Source of the DNA: Oscillospiraceae bacterium | GTDB lineage: Bacteria > Bacillota > Clostridia > Oscillospirales > Oscillospiraceae | Length of the DNA: 5,192 nt | Assembly: GCA_902767395.1 (NCBI GenBank) | Contig: CACXHI010000117.1 | Span: 1 to 5,192, forward strand | Reading direction: 5' to 3' | Shown here: positions 1 to 4,860 of the stretch, piece by piece | Numbering within the stretch: the first letter of the stretch is position 1 | Layout of the letters: each line of letters opens with the position of its first letter | The notes under the pieces: generated by a model | Database searches by the model: none | What the model was told of the DNA's origin: nothing | Seen by the model: only the letters and a program-made list of their open reading frames with translations | Program-made: the position numbers and the translations under genes

Positions 1-1
1 A

Positions 2-100
2 TACCTCTGCGAGGAACTGGGCTACGAAAAAACCGCAGTTTATGAGATCTACGACGCGGCCTTGGATGCCATTGCGCGGCTCTATTTCGGCCGTACCTGA
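2..100 (+). CDS. C-terminal end of a sigma-like / ArpU-type phage regulator (5' partial)
   Basis: The frame is open from base 2 to the TGA at 98-100 and gives 32 residues beginning YLCEELGYEKT and ending ARLYFGRT. The pattern LGYEKTAVYEIYDAALDAIARL reads, in overlapping pieces, as a helix-turn-helix: a short helix ending in LGY, a turn, then a recognition helix. This is the usual layout of region-4-like domains in sigma-70-type and ArpU/RinA-type regulators of Firmicutes phages and mobile elements, which control late gene expression. Only the tail is present, so the family is inferred from the helix-turn-helix and the phage context. The neighbour downstream has its own promoter. A different small DNA-binding protein is possible. 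Confidence 0.5.
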   Translation, partial: YLCEELGYEKTAVYEIYDAALDAIARLYFGRT

Positions 101-130
101 GCAGGCCGAACAGCTGCGGAAACAGTGCGG

Positions 131-159
131 AAGCAATGGAGGCGGTTTTATGGTATAAT
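131..159 (+). promoter_or_regulatory. Extended -10 promoter for the fibre-lysis operon
   Basis: A perfect TATAAT at 154-159 is preceded by TGG at 151-153, giving the extended -10 form TGnTATAAT. At 17-bp spacing the -35 position (131-136, AAGCAA) is poor, which is common for extended -10 promoters. It lies in the 121-base gap after the regulator stop codon and before the TTG start at 222. Transcription would begin near 166, leaving a leader of about 55 bases. The weak -35 box would fit activation by a phage regulator, but no operator is visible. Confidence 0.65.
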
Positions 160-207
160 TAGGTCAACACTTTGAGATCGGCAAGATCAAATCATGGAAA
201 TGACAAA

Positions 208-224
208 AAGGAGGAGAAGCATTG
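208..224 (+). promoter_or_regulatory. Ribosome binding site that fixes a TTG start
   Basis: AAGGAGG at 208-214 sits 7 bases before TTG at 222-224. No in-frame ATG lies at a suitable distance, so this near-perfect Shine-Dalgarno sequence decides the TTG start of the fibre gene. The ATG at 194 upstream is in another frame and opens only a 63-codon shadow frame. Confidence 0.8.
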
Positions 225-1694
225 GATTTATTGAATACGGCGATCATTTCCAAGCACGGAGGCGGCAGCGCCGCTTCGGATCCCCGCGCGCTGATGACCG
301 CGCTCCAATCGTGGTCTGCGGTACAGCAGGAGATCGGACAGGAGACGAACAGCCTGCTTTCGCTGATTGCGCGGGCGGTCAGTGAGGACGCGAGCGGGGA
401 GATCACGGACTTCCGCACGATTCAAAACTTTGTCCGCGCCGGTCAGGCGCATCGGATTCTCTCTGTGGGAGATCAGCTTCGCGTGAATCGGCTGTCGAGT
501 GCCTCCGCAGAGGGAACCGGTGCAATTACGGCCGCTGCGGTGGACGCGGACGCCTTCCTGCGCGCAGTCAGGCGTCCGGAAACGGCAAACTACGTGTTCG
601 CCTTTGACGGTACAAGCTGGTCCCTGCGCGGCGAAAACGGGGCAAGCCGGGCAGTGACGCTCGGGGACTACGGGATCACGGTCACGGGAACGCCGACGGC
701 AAACGATACCGTCACGGTACACACGACAGCCACCACGTTTCTGTGGGACGTGCTTGGAATTGACTGCGACACCCCGGCAGACGGGAGCTACACACACGCG
801 CTGTCCATCGGACTGCATGACTGTATTGCCAACTTGCAGTTTGACGCGCGGGAAGCCCTGTTCTACTGCGAGGAAGGGCTGGCGGTGGGAACATACAATT
901 TCACCGTCACACAGCATACTTGGGTCAGCAGTGACGTGAACAAGACTTTCCAATTCACCTTGACACAGGAAGTTCCGGCGGGGGGACAGATCGTTCTTAT
1001 GACTGCCTCCGACGTCACCATTGCGGGCAGTACGGTCCAGACCTTTGCGAGTGCTTCTTCCACGACCGAGATCGAAACGGCGACCGTGACCGAAGGCTCC
1101 GCGGGTACTTCCCTCGGAAATGTCAACAACGCCGTGAGCGGCAACACGAACTGCTTGCAGAGAGGTCTCATCGGAAGCAGCAACTACGCTGAATCTGCGA
1201 TCAGACAGTACCTCAACAGTTCTGCCGCCACAGGAAGCGTATGGACTCCGCAGACCAAGTTCGACAGACCGCCCTCTTGGAAAGACAACGTGGCCGGGTT
1301 CTTGAAAGGAATGGACGAGGATTTTCTGTCCGTAATCGGCGAGGTCACGAAGAAAACCGCGCGCAACACCATTTCTGACGGCGGCGGCAGCGTGTCTACT
1401 ACCGAGAGGTTTTTCCTGCTCTCTCGCTCGGAGGTTTACGGCGGTAACGAGGTCGCGGGCGGGGAAGGTGCGGCCTATCCCTATTATGCAAACTATTCCG
1501 ACCTCGCGGCTGCAGGAACAGGCAGTGACTCAAACCGTATCAAGTACAGGAACGGCTCGACGCAGTATTGGTGGCTTCGTTCCCCGCACGCCGGTTATGC
1601 GTGCAAGATGCATAATATCACTGGCACAGGCAATCTCAGCAGCAACGATGCCAGTCGCAGTTACTTGGTCTCCCCGGCGTGCTGCATTGTTTAA
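222..1694 (+). CDS. Phage tail-fibre / lectin-type protein with DUF6273-like C-terminus
   Basis: This 490-aa protein has no signal peptide and no membrane segment. Residues 1-60 are helical and probably oligomerising. Residues 61-90 (ITDFRTIQNFVRAGQAHRIL and following) begin a beta-rich body with SVGDQLRV. Residues about 98-172 look like an inserted small beta domain (FAFDGTSWSL, DYGITVTGTPTANDTVTV) of a kind repeated in phage tail proteins. The body resumes at about 173-300. Residues 318-490 carry the DUF6273-like signature: NYAESAIRQYLNS, KFDRPPSW, FLLSRSEVYGG, YWWLRSP and a closing SPACCIV. I recognise this family from fibre-like proteins in prophages of gut Firmicutes; its C-terminus has a C-type-lectin-like character and is often a diversified target. 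The predicted role is binding of a cell-surface ligand, as part of a virion or as a released lectin. It heads the operon; the 55-aa gene starts 18 bases after its stop. Confidence 0.85.
   Translation: MDLLNTAIISKHGGGSAASDPRALMTALQSWSAVQQEIGQETNSLLSLIARAVSEDASGEITDFRTIQNFVRAGQAHRILSVGDQLRVNRLSSASAEGTGAITAAAVDADAFLRAVRRPETANYVFAFDGTSWSLRGENGASRAVTLGDYGITVTGTPTANDTVTVHTTATTFLWDVLGIDCDTPADGSYTHALSIGLHDCIANLQFDAREALFYCEEGLAVGTYNFTVTQHTWVSSDVNKTFQFTLTQEVPAGGQIVLMTASDVTIAGSTVQTFASASSTTEIETATVTEGSAGTSLGNVNNAVSGNTNCLQRGLIGSSNYAESAIRQYLNSSAATGSVWTPQTKFDRPPSWKDNVAGFLKGMDEDFLSVIGEVTKKTARNTISDGGGSVSTTERFFLLSRSEVYGGNEVAGGEGAAYPYYANYSDLAAAGTGSDSNRIKYRNGSTQYWWLRSPHAGYACKMHNITGTGNLSSNDASRSYLVSPACCIV
1587..1688 (+). 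other. Candidate DGR variable region at the 3' end of the fibre gene
   Basis: Codons 456-481 (1587-1664) follow the constant block YWWLRSP and precede the constant block VSPACCIV. Most codons there end in C or T (CAC, TAT, TGC, CAT, AAT, ATC, ACT, AGC, AGC, AAC, GAT, AGT, CGC, AGT, TAC). Adenine-targeted mutagenesis of AAC/AAT codons in a template repeat produces exactly such NNY codons. Glycine and alanine codons lacking A (GCC, GGT) are interspersed as fixed positions. The GC-rich stretch GTCTCCCCGGCG at 1668-1679 sits where an initiation-of-mutagenic-homing site would be. No template repeat or reverse transcriptase is in this window, so activity is inferred from codon pattern and family only. 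Confidence 0.5.
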
Positions 1695-1712
1695 TCAAAT
1701 GGAGGAACTGAA

Positions 1713-1880
1713 ATGAATCTGATCGTGAACGCAAGTGACAAGCTGCGCCGCTTGGAGCTGGAGAACGCGTGGCTTCGCGCGCAGTTGATTCAGACGCAGG
1801 CGGATTTGACCTTCGTAGCCGTGATGGCCGACGTGGATTTGCCGGATATGGACGAAGAGGAGGACGGGGAAAATGCGTAA
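1713..1880 (+). CDS. 55-aa coiled-coil protein with acidic tail, unknown function
   Basis: ATG at 1713 is preceded by GGAGG at 1701-1705 with a 7-base spacer; the stop is TAA at 1878-1880. Residues 8-31 (SDKLRRLELENAWLRAQLIQ and following) form an amphipathic helix with leucines at heptad-like spacing, probably a short coiled coil. The middle, FVAVMADVDLPDM, is followed by a strongly acidic end (DEEEDGE). I do not recognise the family. Small proteins in this position, between a fibre gene and an XkdX-like gene, are common in Firmicutes phages and may help fibre assembly, but that is inference from position. The next gene starts inside its last codons, so the two are translationally linked. 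Confidence 0.75.
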   Translation: MNLIVNASDKLRRLELENAWLRAQLIQTQADLTFVAVMADVDLPDMDEEEDGENA

Positions 1881-2034
1881 GCTGGTAAGGAACATCAAGA
1901 AATGGTTTGAAGGCGGGAACTGGACGCGTGAACAGGTCGAGCTGACACTGCAGAAAGAGAAAATAACGCTGGAAGAATCCGCAATCATCCTCGGTGAGGA
2001 CAACCAAGACGAAGAAACGCGGGGGGCGCAATGA
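1873..2034 (+). CDS. XkdX-like small phage protein
   Basis: This 53-aa protein starts at ATG 1873, overlapping the previous gene by 8 bases; GAGGAGG at 1856-1862 lies 10 bases upstream. Its sequence runs NIKKWFEGGNWTREQVELTL and then KEKITLEESAIILGED. This fits the short XkdX pattern: an aromatic residue and glycine, then T-x-E-Q-V, then an I-T-x-E-E segment and a terminal I-x-G. XkdX proteins are encoded right after tail-fibre genes in PBSX-like and many other Firmicutes phages; their function is not firmly known. Position and pattern agree here, but the protein is too short for certainty. Its stop codon overlaps the holin start in an ATGA arrangement. Confidence 0.7.
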   Translation: MRKLVRNIKKWFEGGNWTREQVELTLQKEKITLEESAIILGEDNQDEETRGAQ

Positions 2035-2495
2035 CGGTTCGAGTTGCAATTCTGGGCGTCGTGGCCGGCCTTGTCAGCGCTCTGACCGGAGGCTGGGATA
2101 CCGCAATGGAGACGCTCTGTATTGCCATGCTGCTGGACTATGCCTCCGGCCTGATCGTGGCGGGCGTCTTCCATAAAAGCCCAAAGAGCGCGGGCGGCGC
2201 GCTGGAGAGCAAGGCTGCGCTGAAGGGATTGCTGCGCAAGTCTCTGGTTGCGATTGCTGTGGTAGCATTTCATCAATTGGACCGCCTGACGGGGCAGAGC
2301 TATTTCCGCGACGGGGCCGCGTGGGCCTTCTTCTCGGTGGAGGTCATCAGCATTATAGAAAACGTCGGTCTGATCTATCCGCTGCCGAAGTTCGTCACCA
2401 AGGCGATCGACTGGCTGCGGAACAAGAGCGACGTGCTTGCGGATGCGATCCCGGATGGGGACACAGACACAGACAGGGACGGTGATCGGGAATGA
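2031..2495 (+). CDS. Phage holin, TcdE / Phage_holin_4_1 type
   Basis: This 154-aa membrane protein begins at ATG 2031, which overlaps the preceding TGA (ATGA), so its translation is probably coupled; the upstream purine run is only a weak binding site. Likely membrane segments are at residues 5-20, 27-47, 70-83 and 96-113. Family marks are LLDYASGLI (34-42), a KG-x-LRKSL stretch (65-72), HQLDRL (81-86) and IIENVGL (108-114), all typical of the holin family that includes the C. difficile toxin exporter TcdE. The tail (141-154) is hydrophilic, with alternating D/T and D/R residues encoded by an imperfect ACAGAC hexamer repeat. Holins open the cytoplasmic membrane so that the endolysin, whose gene overlaps by ATGA, can reach the wall. 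In the TcdE branch they also release proteins lacking signal peptides. Confidence 0.88.
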   Translation: MTVRVAILGVVAGLVSALTGGWDTAMETLCIAMLLDYASGLIVAGVFHKSPKSAGGALESKAALKGLLRKSLVAIAVVAFHQLDRLTGQSYFRDGAAWAFFSVEVISIIENVGLIYPLPKFVTKAIDWLRNKSDVLADAIPDGDTDTDRDGDRE

Positions 2496-3574
2496 ATCTG
2501 ATTCAACGCTACATTACCAAGAATCCCTACTTTTCGGATGGGCGGTATCTGACGGGCGGCGACTTCCACGGCTTTTTCCTGCACAGTGTCGGCTGCAATC
2601 AGCCCGATCCGCTAATTTTCATTCGCGGTTGGGACAGCGCAGCGCACACCAACGCGGGAATCAACGGCTTCATCGGCGCGGATGCGGTCTACGTCACGGC
2701 CCCCTGTCTGGAAACCAAGGGGAAGGTCAAGCGAATGCCCCATGCGGGAAGTCCCGCCAACAATCACTACATTGGCTTCGAGATGTGCGAGCCGAAGCAG
2801 CTTCGGTATAACAAAAACGCAACCGCCTTTTCGGTTCCGGAAGAGGAACGCGCCGCCGCGGTGGCGTTCGTAACGGCAACTTATGAAAACGCCGTCGGGC
2901 TGTTTGCGGCGCTGTGTCGGTTTCATGGCAAAGACCCGCTGGCGGACGGTGTGATTCTCTCCCACCGGGAGGGCGCAAAGCGGGGAATTGCGACCAATCA
3001 CGGCGACCCGGAAACCGTCTGGAACGGCCTCGGCCTGCCCTATACGATGGACGGCTTCCGCGCCGACGTGAAATCAAAGATGGAGGAAAACGAAATGACA
3101 AAAGAGGAATGCAACGCGCTGATTGCACAGGCCGTTGCTCCGATTCGGGAGGCTGTCGCCGCGTGGACCGCGCGGAGCGAAGCGGGGCAGAATGAAGTGC
3201 TTTCGCTGATCTCTCTGGTGACGGCGCAGCAGGATTCTGTCGCCCATCTGTCCACGCTCGTTCAGGAACAGCGCGAGGCGCTGGCGGCACTGACCGACGG
3301 CTTGAATCACCGAATTCAAAAGGCGCTGGACGCAGCCCTCGGCCCCCAAATCGAGCACCTGAAGGACGCGCCGAAATGGATGCGTCCGGCCCTGAAGGAG
3401 CTTCTGGAATTCGGCGTCATCAACGGCGGAACCCCGACAGAAGTGGACCCGCTGGACGTGAACAAGCGGCAGGCAATCCTGGAGGCGGTTCTGATGGCGA
3501 AAAAGTGCGCCGAACGCCACGCCGAGTCCCTGCTCCTGCCGAAGATGGACGCGAACGGGGAAGTAGCAGTATAA
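2492..3574 (+). CDS. Phage endolysin: N-acetylmuramoyl-L-alanine amidase (Amidase_2) with SLH-like C-terminus
   Basis: This 360-aa enzyme is predicted to cut the bond between muramic acid and the stem peptide. Residues 1-195 form the amidase domain. Candidate zinc ligands and active-site residues are H31 in FFLHSVGC, H158 in ILSHREGAKRG, and H170/D172 in ATNHGDPETVW; GFEMCE (95-100) is a conserved core strand. The segment SHREGAKRGIATNHGD resembles the HAEG-ASNHAD motif of Clostridia phage amidases. Residues 203-293 are helical and rich in A, Q, E and L, probably a coiled-coil linker. Residues 295-340 (WMRPALKELLEFGVINGG, then DPLDVNKRQAILEAVL) resemble one SLH-like wall-binding motif. There is no signal peptide, as expected for holin-dependent release. 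The start overlaps the holin stop as ATGA, with only a weak binding site. An internal start is present at 3095. Confidence 0.88.
   Translation: MNLIQRYITKNPYFSDGRYLTGGDFHGFFLHSVGCNQPDPLIFIRGWDSAAHTNAGINGFIGADAVYVTAPCLETKGKVKRMPHAGSPANNHYIGFEMCEPKQLRYNKNATAFSVPEEERAAAVAFVTATYENAVGLFAALCRFHGKDPLADGVILSHREGAKRGIATNHGDPETVWNGLGLPYTMDGFRADVKSKMEENEMTKEECNALIAQAVAPIREAVAAWTARSEAGQNEVLSLISLVTAQQDSVAHLSTLVQEQREALAALTDGLNHRIQKALDAALGPQIEHLKDAPKWMRPALKELLEFGVINGGTPTEVDPLDVNKRQAILEAVLMAKKCAERHAESLLLPKMDANGEVAV
3082..3097 (+). promoter_or_regulatory. Internal ribosome binding site and in-frame ATG within the endolysin gene
   Basis: GGAGG at 3082-3086 is followed after 8 bases by ATG at 3095-3097, which is in frame with the endolysin (codon 202). 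It is a better start signal than that of the full-length gene, which lacks a clear Shine-Dalgarno sequence. It lies exactly between the amidase domain and the coiled-coil/SLH-like half. Initiation here would give a 159-aa protein (3095-3574) beginning MTKEECNALIAQ. Several Gram-positive phage endolysins are known to make such separate wall-binding subunits, which assemble with the full-length enzyme. Confidence 0.6.
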
Positions 3575-3608
3575 GCAGACGGAACCGTTCCACGCAGTTT
3601 CCGTTTGT
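3575..3608 (+). terminator. Weak hairpin after the lysis operon, uncertain terminator
   Basis: Bases 3575-3584 can pair with 3599-3608 (core ACGGAA/TTCCGT, two G-U pairs) around a 14-base loop, directly after the endolysin stop. Only TTTGTC overlaps the end, so there is no proper U-tract. It could slow or end the lysis transcript before the next promoter, but read-through into the membrane-protein gene is likely. Confidence 0.25.
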
Positions 3609-3613
3609 CATGC

Positions 3614-3642
3614 TTGCATTCTCTTTTCTCCTGTGCTATAAT
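3614..3642 (+). promoter_or_regulatory. Sigma-A promoter for the membrane protein / zinc-ribbon pair
   Basis: TTGCAT at 3614-3619, a 17-base spacer and TATAAT at 3637-3642 form a good vegetative promoter. TGC just before the -10 box adds the extended -10 element. Transcription should start near 3649, leaving a leader of about 26 bases that holds GAGGAGG at 3661-3667. Confidence 0.8.
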
Positions 3643-3674
3643 AGCGGAAAATCTCAGAACGAGGAGGAACCGCA

Positions 3675-4034
3675 ATGCTGACAAAGAGAGAACGACTGAT
3701 CCTGATCGGTACGGTGTTGGTTGCCTTCGGCGTTTTCATGTTCTTCAAGAGCACCAGCATCTATTCCTTTGGCTTTTATCGCTTTGGGCAGGTGTCCACG
3801 GGCGGGATTTTGATTGCGCTGACGCTGCTGGATGTGATTCTGCTTGTGGCGACGCGGCACAAGGCAACCAAAATCGCTCTGCTGATCCTGATTGCCATGC
3901 TGGTTGTGTCCATGATCCTCGGAACCCATCTTTCATTCCACGGCTCCCTGCTGGACATGTTTCTGATGCTGGTTCCCGCCGCGATTGGCGTCGGGCTTCT
4001 GCTTCGTGCCGTGATGCTGAAAAAGAACGGATAA
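3675..4034 (+). CDS. Small four-helix membrane protein, unknown function
   Basis: This 119-aa protein starts at ATG 3675, 7 bases after GAGGAGG at 3661-3667. It begins with a basic stretch (MLTKRERL). Four hydrophobic segments follow at about 8-24, 42-59, 66-84 and 91-111, and it ends in a basic LKKNG. The loop between segments 1 and 2 is aromatic (SIYSFGFYRFGQ). Basic residues at both ends and in the loop after helix 2 (RHKATK) suggest that both termini lie in the cytoplasm. No catalytic or transport motif is visible and I do not recognise the family. It has its own strong promoter and probably shares a transcript with the zinc-ribbon gene 29 bases downstream. It could be a host gene or a prophage accessory gene. 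Confidence 0.82.
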   Translation: MLTKRERLILIGTVLVAFGVFMFFKSTSIYSFGFYRFGQVSTGGILIALTLLDVILLVATRHKATKIALLILIAMLVVSMILGTHLSFHGSLLDMFLMLVPAAIGVGLLLRAVMLKKNG

Positions 4035-4063
4035 CTGCCGATTCGGAAAGGAAGGTTTTTCAA

Positions 4064-4288
4064 ATGGAACTGCATGAACGCTTTGTGCTTCAGGACTGTC
4101 CCCACTGCGGCGGTCCCGGCCTGCTCGAGGAGGAGAACGGCTGGTGTATCTACGCCGTCTGTATGGACTGCGGCGCACAGACCGCGCCGTTCGAGTACCG
4201 CACCCGTGCCCAGCGGGAGGAGGCTGCCGCAAAGGCTGCCAACCTCTGGAATATGGGCAAGGTCGTCCGGCAGGAGAACGGAGAATAA
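4064..4288 (+). CDS. Small zinc-ribbon protein resembling the Lar restriction-alleviation family
   Basis: This 74-aa protein has two CxxC knuckles, C12-P-H-C15 followed by GG and C33-M-D-C36 followed by GA, which should bind one zinc ion. The C-terminal part reads EEAAAKAANLWNMGK (52-66), matching the closing alanine-rich helix and W-N of Lar-like proteins. In Lar of the Rac prophage this kind of protein softens host type I restriction; many phage homologues are named only by similarity. ATG 4064 was chosen because GGAAAGGAAGG (4045-4055) lies 8 bases upstream; the frame is open far upstream but overlaps the membrane-protein gene. The function is inferred from the fold pattern; a generic zinc ribbon with another role is equally possible. 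Confidence 0.7.
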   Translation: MELHERFVLQDCPHCGGPGLLEEENGWCIYAVCMDCGAQTAPFEYRTRAQREEAAAKAANLWNMGKVVRQENGE

Positions 4289-4346
4289 GCCTATGAAATC
4301 CACCCCGGACGGACTCTCAGCAGTCCGTCCGGGGTGGAGCTTATTC
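4283..4346. terminator. Strong inverted repeat serving both convergent genes
   Basis: A perfect 16-bp stem, CCACCCCGGACGGACT (4300-4315) with its complement at 4322-4337, closes a 6-base loop; T4299-A4338 extends it to 17 bp. An outer pair, GAATAAGC (4283-4290) with GCTTATTC (4339-4346), can add 8 bp past an 8-base bulge and takes in the TAA stop of the zinc-ribbon gene. The lipoprotein gene ends at 4349 on the other strand. The T-runs are short on both sides (CTTATTC on plus, ATTTC on minus), so it may also act as an RNA 3'-end stabiliser. Confidence 0.8.
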
Positions 4347-4348
4347 TG

Positions 4349-4699
4349 TCAGTCCTCGTCTTCTTCAACCGGATTGAAAAACAGCAGGGTTCCCTCGCTG
4401 TGGAGAATCAGCGACTTACCGCTCTTGGAGAATTCCAGCACGCCGTTCGGGCCGGTCAGGGTCACGGTGCTGCCGTCGTCCTCCCATTCGACCTCCACGG
4501 TGGAGCCGCCGTAAGTGGCGGTTCCGCGCCCTTCCTCATCCAGCTCGAAGGAGATATTCATCCCATAGGTTCCGGGGGACATCCGCATCCCGTCGGCTGT
4601 GATATAGTCCAGCTTGTAAGCGCCGCCGGCGGCCCGCGCGCAGCCCGTCAGGGCCAGCAGCAGCGCCGCGCAGACCAGCAGAGACAAAATCCGTTTCAT
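4349..4699 (-). CDS. Small secreted lipoprotein, unknown function
   Basis: This 116-aa protein reads on the minus strand from ATG 4699-4697 to TGA 4351-4349. The start is set by AAGGAG at 4711-4706, with a 6-base spacer; a longer open frame upstream includes the promoter and is not used. Residues 1-20 are a lipoprotein signal peptide: MKR, a hydrophobic run, then the lipobox LTGC with C20 as the lipidated residue. The mature part is beta-rich (AYKLDYITADG, GTATYGGSTVEVEWEDDGST, LILHSEGTLLFFNP) and ends acidic (VEEDED). The alternating strands resemble small lipocalin-like or copper-resistance-type lipoproteins of Clostridia, but I cannot assign a family. It should be anchored to the outer face of the membrane. 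Confidence 0.85.
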   Translation of the reverse strand: MKRILSLLVCAALLLALTGCARAAGGAYKLDYITADGMRMSPGTYGMNISFELDEEGRGTATYGGSTVEVEWEDDGSTVTLTGPNGVLEFSKSGKSLILHSEGTLLFFNPVEEDED

Positions 4700-4750
4700 G
4701 TTCCGCTCCTTCCCGCCGGATGCCACCGGCAAAGCGTTGGTTCGCCGTCT

Positions 4751-4779
4751 ATTATAATCCATAATCGTCCGAATGTCAC
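4751..4779 (-). promoter_or_regulatory. Promoter of the lipoprotein gene
   Basis: On the minus strand GTGACA (4779-4774), a 17-base spacer and a perfect TATAAT (4756-4751) form a sigma-A promoter one mismatch from the -35 consensus. Transcription should start near 4744, about 45 bases before the lipoprotein ATG. It is divergent from the T-box promoter, with about 40 bases between the two -35 boxes. Confidence 0.78.
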
Positions 4780-4819
4780 GAACTATTTTTGCAAGCGGGG
4801 AATGAAACGGAAAAATAGC

Positions 4820-4848
4820 TTGACAAAAGCGGTTTTTTTCAGTAAAAT
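4820..4848 (+). promoter_or_regulatory. Promoter of the valS T-box leader
   Basis: TTGACA at 4820-4825, a 17-base spacer and TAAAAT at 4843-4848 give a near-consensus sigma-A promoter. A T-run lies inside the spacer. Transcription should start near 4855, just before the first T-box helix. Confidence 0.85.
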
Positions 4849-4860
4849 GCAGGGGTACAC

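Noticed and set aside
228..953. 241-codon open frame on the minus strand across the fibre gene
   Set aside because: Antisense shadow of a well-supported gene in GC-rich sequence; its product is arginine-rich with no family pattern, and no binding site precedes it.
1695..2276. 193-codon minus-strand open frame over the small genes and holin
   Set aside because: The plus strand here carries three linked genes with overlapping starts and a recognisable holin; the minus frame has no recognisable content.
1713..2502. Shared ATGAATCTGAT at the starts of the 55-aa gene and the endolysin as a repeat
   Set aside because: Only 11 bases match and the downstream sequences are unrelated; chance plus codon use explains it.
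101..3574. DGR template repeat, reverse transcriptase, CRISPR array or tRNA gene
   Set aside because: I looked for a second copy of the fibre 3' end, a reverse transcriptase motif, regular spaced repeats and tRNA-like folds and saw none.
3605..3610. TTGTCA as -35 box for the 3637 promoter
   Set aside because: The spacing to TATAAT would be 26 bases; TTGCAT at 3614 gives 17.
3605..4063. Long upstream extension of the zinc-ribbon reading frame
   Set aside because: It overlaps the membrane-protein gene and even begins upstream of the promoter -10 box; ATG 4064 has a proper binding site.
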